NCBI GenBank assembly: GCA_905221605.1
Contig: CAJNDS010002530.1
Coordinates: 1 to 64,000 of the forward strand
Direction: 5' to 3'
Length of the DNA stretch: 64,000 bases
DNA from: Symbiodinium natans
Taxonomy: Eukaryota; Sar; Dinophyceae; Suessiales; Symbiodiniaceae
In this document: positions 25,201 through 37,200 of the stretch, in pieces
How positions within the stretch are numbered: position 1 is the stretch's first letter
Layout of the letters: each line of letters opens with the position of its first letter
Translations under genes and position numbers: made by a program
Notes under the pieces: generated by a model
Databases searched by the model: none
What the model was told of the DNA's origin: nothing
The model's input: the letters and a program-made list of their open reading frames with translations, nothing else

Positions 25201-28200
25201 GTGCGCAGCGGGTTGAGAAGGGTCTAGGCTTTGGGGCTCACAGAGAATCTGGGAGCAGCTCGTATGGATCCTCACCCCCTCCAAGACCATTAGATCATTA
25301 AACCAAGTTGAACCATGCTAAGCCCTAGCATCTCCGAGCACCTCCAAACCTGAAACGCCTTAGGTTAAGAGCCAGCCGCAAAGGGCCGAATACCCCCGAA
25401 TCCCCCAGGCTGGGATGATGTGATGGGAGACAATCGGACTCCGCAAACCTCCCCAAATCCTTCTTCTGGAAGAACGTGCACGGTATGTGCATGGTTTCCC
25501 AAGTTTCCCACGTTTCCCCTCACATTCTGGCGAAGTTTCTTCGTGGCTCGAGAGGCCGAGGGTTTAAGTTCTAGGGTTTGAAGTTTAAAGTTTAGAGATG
25601 TCCCCCCCGGTCAGAATCACCCAACTCTAAACTAAACCACAAAGCCCCTCTACCCTTAACCCTAAACTCGAAACCCGCAGCCGCGGCTCAGGAAGACAGA
25701 GCCCATGGTCCGAAGGAGCTGGCCTGCTATACCATGGTTTATGGTCCCTGTGTGATAAGGTAGTCAAGATCAAGAAGCAATAGAAGGGGTCGCCAAAAAG
25801 GACTATCAACTAGAGAAGTCATATTGTAAAGATGAATCGATGAATCGGATTTTCGCGCTGAAGGCTCAGAGGGCTCCAAGTTGTGCAGCCAATCCGGTTG
25901 GCCACAGGCTCACACCGTAAGGAAAATGTAATCTCATCAAATCTTATCAGTATTGCCCGGTCCGACCCTCTGTACACAAGCGACTGGGAGATTGGGATGG
26001 GCTTTGGCAGATTCTGGCTTTCGAGGCCAGCCGACAGGTGCTTAGTCAGGTGTACAAAAGTTGCCGGGGCATTGAGGCTGACAGTGTTACAGTAAGGGCA
26101 TTCCCAAACCCCAAGCACTCAACCGAGCAGCTGATTTCAAAATCCTTCGTGATCTTTTGCTTCAACACGAGGCTGCAAGCATGCACGATGACGATCACGC
26201 AAATGAAGATCGGCGCAATCAAGCTCCTTTTGCAAGGGTGACAGACGGTTTGTGGGCCGGGACCTTTTCAGCCCTTCAACCCGTTTAGGCATGTCTGAAT
26301 CCAAGCTTTGTAAACCCCAACCCTTGAACGAAGACACAAACCCTCTTAAATAGGGTTTCGTGCCGATTGAGACCTGATCCTTCATCAGGGCTCAGGGCTT
26401 ATGATTTGGGCAGGCTGCTCACGTTTTCAGCGAGGGGCGCCCCCATCAGCTGTGAAGCCTCAACATTTCACCCTCACAACCAGAGGATGTACGGCTGGTC
26501 GCGAAGCCCTTAAGGACCCGAGAAGTTTGTCCCTTCGCTGAGGTTGAGGAGGAAGGTTGTAAAGCTTAGGGCTTGGGCTTGGTGCTGAACGAAATCAGCG
26601 AGCTGCAGTTCGAACAGCCAGCGGTGTGCAACGGTGCAACAACAGTTGCTTCATGTGATGTACTTTGTTGCCTTCTGGCCTCTGGGGCCGGCAGCGGAAC
26701 AACCATGAAAATCATATGATGTATCTTTAAGGTCTTCTACCTTGAACGGGCTTGTACATTATACTGCACGGTATAGAAGAACGCCAGAACAAGTCTCAGA
26801 ACTGATTGTCAGCCAACACCTTGTCTTGTCTTGTCTTGACTTGTCTTGTCGTGTCTTGTCTTGTCGCTTTCGTGGTCTTCGCCGCCTTGCCCAACGACAG
26901 CCTGGAACAGTCTTCGCCAGAGCTGTTGCTGATGCGGGGTGGTGGTATCGAGACCAGCTGCGACTCCAAGGGGGCCTTGCTGAGGGGTGTTGGAACATTG
27001 TGACTGGAGGTCGCCATGAGTCGCCCAGTCACGCACTCAATCAGGACCTCATTTGTCGTTCCATGTCGTTTGAGGGCTAAGCCCCAAAATGCCCCCAAAA
27101 GGTGAATGATGTTGCGTGCCTCAGAGCGTACTTGATGACGGGACCCATGGAGGCCACGCAGCTGATGGAGAGCATGTCAAGATTGAGAGACATCAGCTCG
27201 AAAAAATTCCTGGGTTTAGTTCGGGCGGGGTATGAAATGTAGTTAAGGGGTGGACGCTCCAGGGTTGAGGGCTCCAGCTTAGCCCTGTCTGTGAGGGACG
27301 TCGCGCTGTCTAGGTGCAGGTTAGGAACAGTTTAAAACTAAGTAGAGTGCAGGGTAGTGACCACTTACTTTCTCTGCAGTTCGGGGTTGGGTACATCTTG
27401 AGGAGGTAGCAGACACGTCGAAGCTTCTTGGCGGCCCAAAGCTCCACAACACAACCTTAACTCTTGATTGACTCTTGCCTATGGCAGGGGCTAAAGCGCG
27501 CACCCTTCCCCAAACCTGGGCTGAGGGATTTGGGCTTGGCTTTTGGGCCTTTAGGGCTTCAGAAAGTTCATGGTTTGGCTCCGGCCACCACGTCATGCCT
27601 CGAACGCCTGAAGTACCCAAAGGGTCCGACTCTCAACTAGAAGAAGCAACACGCTCAACTTTCAGGCTCTGAGGCAGGGGGCAAAATGTGCACGACAGGC
27701 TCTTGCCATGCAATGCGAAACCTCTGGATGACCGTCAGCTGCTGGATGACAGTGACTAGCTGGCCTGGGCTCAAATTGGCTCGAGAGTCTGTAGGGGCCT
27801 ATAAAGGTTTAAAGGGGCCTTGGGTTTTGAGGATCTGAGGCCTTGAGTTTAGAGTCTTCTACTTTGCATCCGGAGACCTCCCAGAAACAATAGACAAGTC
27901 GAAATCCGACGCTGCAGAGTCCAGCGCCCAAGCGGACACACTGAGCAGGCTTGGCATTCAGATCTTCAAGTTCGGCCGAGAGAGTTTAAGGTTTAGGGTC
28001 TATAGTCTATAGCGCGTTGGGGACGTTTTACTCACGATTGTCAGGCGTTGTCGGGCTGCAGTGTAGGAGGAGCCCCGGACCTAAAGCCTTAACATGCACT
28101 CTATAAACTCCCAACATGAAGGCGAAAACTGCCTAAAATCCTCAACCCCAAACCCTTTCCCATTCCCCACCCCTTCGAGGCCCGGAGGCTGAGTCCCAGA

Positions 28201-31200
28201 GCGATAACCAGCAAATGCCCTGGCTGCGTGTTCCGCTCGCCTTCGAGCATGAGGAAGTAGTACCTATAGAGCCCTAACCCCGAAGCACTAAACATCAATC
28301 TCTGAACCCTGCAGACTAAGACCGCAAGAACTCCAAAATGCTAAAGCCCTCATTCAACAGATCTAGTCGAATCTAGTCCCTACACCGCAGGCACTGCACC
28401 CATCTAACGTATTGAGCAAAGAGGGGTGCAGAAAGATGATGGCGAGAACGGCCAGGACCAAGATAAGGGCCAGCATTGCATAGTCACCTTCTGGTGCACT
28501 GCTGAGGGATGGGCTTAGGTTTTAATGATCAGGTTTCTGTTGCTGGCCTCAGCCCTGGGCCCCAAATCATATCAGTCATATCATGTTCAACCCCGATTCC
28601 CCCTTCAAATCAGGGTACCAATGGGAATGCATGACATCTGAAACATTCTGCAACATGGAAGATTGGAGCCGAAATGGCTCTGAAAAAGCTCTAGAAGGCT
28701 CACAGCTCTCAATCCGAAACCTGCAGAAACAAGGCACTGGAATTCACAACGGGCCTTCGAAGACACGCTCGGGATGAGGGCTGATGAGCTCTAGCAAAAG
28801 GCTCTGAAATTTTAGGAAGGTTTGGTTTAGAAGTTTCGAAACCCCCCCAAAAAAACATCATGGACAAGTCCCTGGGAGTAGGGTTTCCAGGATTTTAAAG
28901 CGAACGCAGTCGCGCGCCAGGTGTGGGCGCAACTTTGGGGGCATCCGTCAAGCTCCAGGTTGAGCTTCGGCAAAAGACCCTCAACCCCCAGAATCTATCT
29001 CAAAACCTGAAGCCTTGAGCCCCAAGCCTAACCCGAACTCTACCTCCCATTTCGCGGAGCCTTCAACGCAGTCCTCACAGGTTCCCGAATCGTGTGGTCG
29101 GAGTCCCGGCAGGCAATCTAAGCAACTCACCTTTTTAGGCGCAGGGCTTGGGGGTTTAGGGCTTGTAATTTGCAAGCTTAAGGAGCAGAAGTTTGCTAAA
29201 CTAAACTGCCCCGGTAGCAGGCCCCAGCCAAGCTCAGTAGAAGTGCTAGCGGCTGGCGTGTAGACTGGCTGTGGCTCTTGCATCTCATTCTGCGGTCTTT
29301 GCTGCCACTCTATCCAGCTAATTACCTTCCTCACTTCCAATATCTGATAGCGCAGATCATCATGGTATTGACAGTCCCAGGCTATCGATGCTACCGTGTG
29401 GTTTCTGAGGGCGAGAGAGGGGCATACGATTCCTTGGGACATCCGCAAATGTAGAAAGGTGTACTATTTGCTTTGGACTTAAGATACTTAAGCGACTTTT
29501 CAGTCGTGTTTAGGGATAGGCAGAGCGAAGTGCACAGTGTGAGTCGTACTTTGTTTTTCTCCTGTGTGTGGAGGGGATACGGGGCACACTCTTGCATTCC
29601 AGGCGTGTTTAGGGTTAGGGATGGGCATGAATTGCTTTGGATTTCTTTGCTGTGTTTAGGGATTGGCAACGTGAGAGGCATACTCTGCATTTGGATTTGG
29701 CCATCTGTTGGGGAATAGGGTCAACGCGACAGGGTGCAAGGTACACCATTGCTGCTGAATGTTGAAGCGAGTGCTTAGGAGGTTCAACATGCAACTTCGT
29801 ACGATCTAGGAGGTGCCATGTAACTTCCGAATGATTAAGTGTGCCGGGCTTAGGAGGTTTCGCAACAACATGTTTTGAAGGCATAAGTGTGTAGGGCTCC
29901 GAGGCTTCACATATAACCTAGACTTTGAATGTTTAGGTGCGCATTCTTTCCGAATGCTTAGGCTTAGGCTTTGGGATTCTGGTTGGACGTTTGGAGTGTT
30001 GATTTGGGGTCCAGAGCTTCGAATCGTAATTTTGAAATTTTAAACCAACGTGTGCCCCAAAAAAACTGTGGAGGTCATCGCCGCAAATAGTAGCACCGCA
30101 ATGTTACCCCCTGCCTCCAACCCCCCTCCCCCCCAGAAAAAAAAGAGAGAGATAGAGAGAACAAACAGGGTCCGGCAAGAAATGCTGCTTGGTCTTTTGG
30201 AAAGGGTCTTCATATGGTCAAGCAGTTTTGGTAGGGCTGAGTTTGCGCGGGAATCCGGCAACACAGATACTCAGGACAAGTCGCACTACCCGGGTTCCGG
30301 CCAACCGCGCAGGTACCCGGTTGGCCCCCAGGACAGCGCAGCTTGTTGCCAAAGCATTCGAAGATCTCCCCTGGCAAAAGCAGCGACTGCAAACCCTCAA
30401 TCCGATTCAGCACACGGGCTTTGGTTGGGGCGTGCTGTTTGGTTCGTGCTGTGCATGAGCCTTTGTCAGAAGACCAGCACTGACTCCGAAACGCTGCGTT
30501 CTCTCGTGGAGCTGCAGAGAGCACCGGCTGAGGATTAAGGGTTGGGATGGGTAACTCCGGGGGGCAACTTTCAGGCTTGGGATGGTTTGGGCAGCTCCGA
30601 GGTTGTGGGAAGGGCATGGGCACAGCTGCTAGGGCCGTTCAGATATCAACCGAGGAACCACCTGACCAACCATCACGACATTCACAGCTGTTTGGCCTGG
30701 CGTGTCGGGCCAGGAGAAATACCCCGGAAGCAGGGACAGCTGCCCGGAGCCTGGACAGCTGGAACCTGACAAGCGGTGTAGAGTGTGTGTAGAGCCTGTG
30801 TAGGGGTAAGGGTTGCTTGATGTTGCTTGCAACGGTTTTGGGTTTCGGGGCTGACTGAGGTCACTTAGGAAGTTTCTCAGGTCCATGGCAGCTAAGGACG
30901 GTCGCGTTTCACCTTGCACAGGAGATTCTTACACCATTTGTCTTATTTATGTTTGGAACTGTTAGGGAGGATTGCAGGCTCGGGGCCTTAGGCCTGTCTC
31001 GAACGGCTCCACTGACTCTGTCGAAGCAAAGGTATCCCTAAGGAATAGCGAGCTGATGCTCCCTCATTTTGTGGGCTCGATGCTGCCACTGGCAGACAGC
31101 TGTGATGGGCCCTGAACGATGCAACACGCAACAACGACGCAACCTTACCCTGCGGATACCAAAGCCCAAAAAGCGGCAGTTCTGGCCCGGGCAAGGGTCA

Positions 31201-34200
31201 ATCGGTTTGGCTTAAGCCTGCAAGGCGCAAACCGTAAACCCTCCCAAAATTGGCCCACCCATAAAACCCGAACTCTGAAACCAGAGTACCCACAGCCCTA
31301 CGTCCTGTACACTAAGCCCCGAACACTGCACCCGCAAGGACACCACCCGCGCCGCAGCCTTCGATGCACCGCTCGCATTGGCCCTGGTGCAGGAAGTAGC
31401 CCGCGACCTGGGTTTCGGAGGGTTGAGGGTTCACGGTCCGCAGGAATATTTTAGGGCTTTGGGTTCAGGGCTTCTGGCTTGGGGTCTAGGGTTTAGGGCT
31501 CCAAACATGCGCCAGAATCTTGTCTTCCAAACGTGGGCCCCAAACTTCAAAGGAAAGCCGCAGAAAACCAAAGCTCGAAAGTAGGCTACAATGCCCTGGA
31601 TTCTTCGATTCGAGCCCTTCTTGGCTTGTAGAGCCTCTTTAAGTCTTTAAGAGTTTAGGGCTTTTCTGTTTTGGGATGTTTTGGGTGAAGTTTTGAGGCA
31701 CAGGTTTCAGCTTTCAGGCCAAGCTTAGGCATTGAGGGATTGTCAATGTAATGGTCTCGTTGCCATCAGATCCCCTTTTGGATGGGTAATGTTTCTTGAA
31801 GACCAAGGCACGCAGACACAGTTGCTCGCTGAGGCAGCACCAGCAATCTGGATCCACTTCTCCTTCACACCCGATGAGTTTGGGAAGTTTAGGGTTTTTA
31901 TGGCCCAGGCTGTTGGCTTTCGGGTCAGGGCTTTGAAATAATGTGAGCATCCTTCAAGGCCGGCGTGGTTTTAGAACGTGTCCTGGGTCGGTCTGCTGGT
32001 CCGAAAAGACCCAGCAATTTCTCTAAGGAATACACGTAGCTGCCCTGAACCCAAAGATACCCCTAGCTTAGACCCGGAAAGCTACTCAAAGCTTTCAGTC
32101 AGCGAATCCATCCTTTAAGAGGCCTTATGGCCTCCTCTTTAGAACATTTTAGAACCCTGACCATCCCTGGCCCCTGACAAGATGCTCCTCCCCGCGGTCG
32201 ACAACAGCTCGACTCGTGGTCCACAAGTCGCTGCCATCCGCGCAAGCGGTGCAAACCTCTCAAGCGGGTTGAGCATAATTTTGCAAGGTGCTTTCTACGT
32301 ATAAAGCAGAGATTGTGTCACGCAGCGCCAAATCCGAAGAAAAGGTGCCAGAAAAAAGTAAAAAGAATTGCCAGCCTATCTTGTCACACCAACATGCATG
32401 TGCGACCTAGGGTATCATCTCAAGATTGCATTCCCGCATGCAAATACGTGACCTCTGCAGCGTCACTTTCGTTGGAGCTCCGTCCAGCTACAGGCCTGAT
32501 AAATTCGCCTCAGCCTGTTTCCATAGGAACCCCGTGAGTGCCGACCCGCACTCCGCTTGCGTTAATTTTGGAGGTTTCTGATTGAAGAACTGAGTTTTCA
32601 CGTGGTGACCACTTTCCTTCCAGAGCACACGATGTTTTTTGGGGCCCATCGCCGGGGAACACTCGAAACCAATAGGCCTCCTAGAGGTCTGAAAGCCGCT
32701 GAGGACACTCTGTGGAACTTGCGACTGCTTCAGGCTATAGCTAGGCCTTCGCTGGATGTGAGAATCAAGCCCTAAATACCAAGATCCTAAGCCTTTCCAC
32801 AATGAAAGGGGACTTCTTGCCGTCTTGCCCCTACCGAGGACAGGGATGTATCCGGAAAGTTACAGTGTCTTGTAATCTGCATCCCTACACGTTAAACTTG
32901 CCTTAGGCTCGAAAAGTCTGAAGCTTCTAAACCCTACAAACTCTCTCCAGCGGCTGTCTTCCCAGTTTCGTTGGCGTAGCTGCCAAGGGGACAGGCGTCG
33001 CCTTCACTGCCACCACGAGGGTCTAGCGACTCTTAGCTTAGGCTGCCCAGGATTGGTGAGGCTCAGCCCTGAACCGTGAAGTTGGCCCGTTCCCCTCCAC
33101 TCTAACATTAGCACCTCTCCATGATCCAACATTTTCAAGCGATTAAGAAAGGGATCAAAACTCAAACTGCGAATACACCGCTGATTCCAGCTCCTAAACC
33201 TTCAATCCTATTCTAAATCCAAACTACATCCTGTTTTTGTGTCAAGCATGTCGTTGGCTCCCCTCAATATCTTAGGTCTGGGGATGGGGTTGTTGGTTTC
33301 GAGGGGGAGGGTGGGGAGGCCCCTAAAGCCTAACCGACACCTTTGTGAGCCCCTCGCAAAACCGTGCATCTGGATTAACGTCCCAACAAAGCTCTGTGAG
33401 CACTGCGCCAAAGCTTCCAAGCATAAACGGGCCCCGAGGATGATTAACTCTGATGTGACGCTTGTCTTCTCACTCTTAATATCCCGATTCCGATAACAGC
33501 TGTTGAGGTTTGTTGTCACTTGAGGTCAGGACAGAAGACCGACAGAAGTGTCAGAAGCGTCGGATGGCTAGTAGCCCCAGTACCGGGGTATATCGCCATG
33601 GTGTGGAATCAAGGCCCAAGCCTAAGCGGTGTAACCCCTTCAGACGGTCGCCGCTGTTTCGCATGCCCTCGTACACTAATTTCTGCAGTTGCGGAGGCCT
33701 GTACGCAAAAGCGGAGCAAGCAGCGCATGGTCAAATTGAATGTGAGTGTTTTCAGCTTGAAGACACACCCGCAGACAGGCTGGGAGAGTAACATGGATGT
33801 CCCATACCACCAGCTAGCAGTGCAGGACTGTCATGATGGCCCGCGTAGGAAAACATGTTACGAGCTTGATCAGCCATGATTTGGTGTTGGATGGCACGGC
33901 CCTGGTCGACGATTGTGGTTGTGGTGATGGGCCTGCTGATGCAAGCTAACGTGGCCTGCTTCTGTTCACGCAGCTGCGCGATGAGCCATGCTTTGTTGCA
34001 CCGCCGCTTTGGGCCGCCGCAGAGGAGAGCATACGGCCGTGCTCCAACTGCATGCCCGCGAAGTTGAGGCGCTTCTGATCGGATGGGATGCTCACAGTGT
34101 CCCAGATCTTCGCCTTCGTGTCAATCGTGGGGGCCCCAAAGGGCCCCAACATCCAAGGTGATGGTCCCTCCGGCATCTGCACGAAGAACTGCGTGCCACC

Positions 34201-37200
34201 ATATGCGGGCACTGCACCAGGTGGAGCTCCCTCTCGACGGTGAAGTCTGGGCTCGTGTGGCCGTCCGCGAAGACGAGGCTTTGCTGATGGGGTGTCGGGC
34301 TCCGCTTCCGATCCGCTCCGCTTCCTGGATCGTCGCCTTGACGTTGATCAGTTTCGTTTAAGTGGTGATGGTCTCGCCAGTCAGCGTCTTCACGAAGCAA
34401 TGCGTGCGGGCATGGCTTCAAGTGGAGCGTCGAGTCCTTCTGGAGTTTGTGGTATACTTCACTGAGCAGTTGCCCTGATCTGGCACCTTCGGGACCCTTG
34501 ATGTGTGTGTTTGCGATTGTCCTGCTTTGTGCCTTTTCTTACAGAAGGGGGGGGGGGGGGGGGCGGCACCGCTCTTTTCAGGTGGCACCAACCGTTTCAC
34601 CCTGAAATCAAGCGCACTCTAAGACTCAAAGCTCGCCATGGCTTAAAGCCCTCGATGAATCATCAGCTTCACAGGAAGGGTTCGGAAAATTCCCGTTGCT
34701 TGAGGCTTCAGGGTTCGAGGGTTCCAGGTTCAGGGTGTATAGAGCCTAAGAACGAAGCCCCTGCCAAAAAGTGACAAACAAACCAAACATACCATCCCTG
34801 GCCAGTCGCACTCCACCTGACCAGAGACGGGCGCAACCTGAGCCAACCAGGGAGCAGGTAGTGCAGGCGGAGGCGGTTACGCATTGGGGCTTGCGTGCCC
34901 GAAAGTTGCAATGTTTCTTGTGGTCTAAGGCTTTCGGGCTTTCTGGGCTTCCAGCCTACGGTAGGGGATGAAAGCTTGTTAAATTGCTAGGCATCTGCAG
35001 GGGGGTTGTGGAGCCCAGCTCCGTCTTGGGTCAAGGATTTAAGTGATTTAAGTGTGATTGAGGCTTTACATGGCCTTACCTTGAGCTGGGGTTTGTGTCT
35101 TAGAAGGGTGGCAGACTTCCAAAAGCGCTTGACAACACTGTGGCGAACAACCCTCAAGACACCAAGGAAGCACCACTAGTCAGGAACTCCAAACATACTA
35201 ACCCTGAAGCCTAAACTTACTGGTGCTTAAGGTAAGCTCGACGAAGGCCCCGGGACACCCGCAGGCCAAGACGAAGTTCGACGAAGCCCGGGAGCCTTTT
35301 TTTGCACTCGGAAAGGGGGTCCGACGAAGGCCAAGAGTTCGGCGAAGGTCAAGGGCCAAGGGGCTTCGACGGCCTTTGCCGGAATATGTGCGCCATCTCC
35401 CCCCCCCCTCCATCCCCCAACCCCCCCATCCGCTATCCTGATCGGTTTGGCCCTGATAATGTTGCACTGGCTTTAGTTTATCCAGGGTCTATAATCACAA
35501 GTTTCGAACATTCAAGTTTGTTGGGGTGGCCCGCTATTATCACAAGTTCTTTTTTCCCGGACGGTTGTCTTGCTTTTTCAGGGTTTATGTTTAGGGTTAA
35601 GGGCATGCGCAGTACGGCTTGATTCCCTGAAAGCCTTGACCTCCAGGAATTTTAAAGAGCCAGAGCCCGGAGAATCCAGAAAACTAAGCCCGGCCAGTTC
35701 CCTGCAAAGCCATATGGAATTTCATTATGAAACGAGGCCCCAAACAAATTTCGTGATAGGAAGTCCACGGGCCAGCCCGACGCATTTTTGTATTTTGTTG
35801 CGTCACCCTCTATAGTACACAGCTTTTCTCCGGGTGATTGTCATTTTTTACGGGTTTGTGTTTAGGGTTAAGGGCTTACGCAGTAAGGCTTGAGGCCTGA
35901 AGTCCTGGAGTCTTCAAGGCTGTCAAGCTTTGGGACCTTAAGAAGGCTTGACGCCCTGAGGGCGGTTCCCCCTCCCCTCCCCCCCAATTTGTTTGGGGGG
36001 GGTCGCCGCGCCATGCGTTCAGAGAGGGTCCAAATTAGTTGGTGGGGGGGAGGGGGGGCGGCCCTCCCTATTTGAAGCAGTGCAACAGTAATAGGAAGTG
36101 GAAGTGGAAGGTTTCTCTCTCTAGCAAGTAGCACCAAGAAGTAAACCTGCCCAGCAACCTTGCCGGGGTCGCACGCGCTGCAGGCGGTCTCTCCCTGCAA
36201 GTTCTGGGCTGTGCCTGGCTGTTTTGTTGTTGTTAGGACTTTGCGCGCTTGGCAGTTGGAGGCAGACCGTTGAACTTTTAGACTTCAGGCTTCGGAAAGC
36301 ATGTCAACTAAACACATGCTGCTGTTTCTTGCGGCAAATTGACTGAGGCACGTTTTTTCGGTGCCAAAGCGACACTAACAAAGGCTTGGAATTCAGGCGC
36401 CACTTCGACTTCAACCCTCTGGGGATGACTGGGTCTAGGCTGAAGGCCTGAAAGCGATGGAAGGCGGCAATTGAAGGAGTGTTTCTTTGATGCCCCGTGT
36501 GACCATGTGGCTTGGGAGATGAATTCGGCCCAGCGTGGCCTCAAATCGCCTCATTGCGAGGAATGGTTCCACCGGCGAATCCACCCTGAACTGTCAGCCT
36601 CCCACCCGAAACGTCCTAAACTCCGACAGGCTCAAAAAGATGAATGCCCGAAAAGGCCCGATAATTTGCCCTTTAGACACCGAAGCAGCCCAAACCCCAC
36701 ACCATCCTGCACCCCACCTGCCGGGCAGGACTCGCAGCGATACGTTGGGCCGTATGCATCTCCGATCGCGGCGCTGAAAGTTCCGAATGGACACAGAATG
36801 CAGCCTTCAAGCGGGGCGACTTGTGGGCTTTTCCAATCGATGCCTCCGATGAGCTCCCTTAAAGCGCTCAGCATTGTGTTCTAATTAGTACTACGCGCTT
36901 ACGGTCCCATACCAAATCTCCAGACAAAACGCAAGAGACCCTTAAAATCCCTTAAAGCAACTAAGGAGGAACTCTGCGCATCTCTGCGCCTCGTGCTTCC
37001 GCCCGTGTGGCCACCGTGCCGCTCGCGTTTGCGAGGCCGAAGCCCGGGAGGCAGTTCGTCTCGACCGGGATCCTTTTGCTCACGAAATTCGAAATGCCCG
37101 CAACGGGGGCACAAAAAAAAACGGCAAAGAGCATAATGCAAAATTGAACAACCCTCTGAATCCGGGTTGGGGGGGGTTGTGGAGTTCTGGATTCGGGGAC

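Noticed and set aside
27875-27953. Extra membrane exon on the minus strand (LLSVSAWALDSAASDF)
   Set aside because: The neighbouring 27209-27120 exon fits the same position better and joins in phase; this one does not join.
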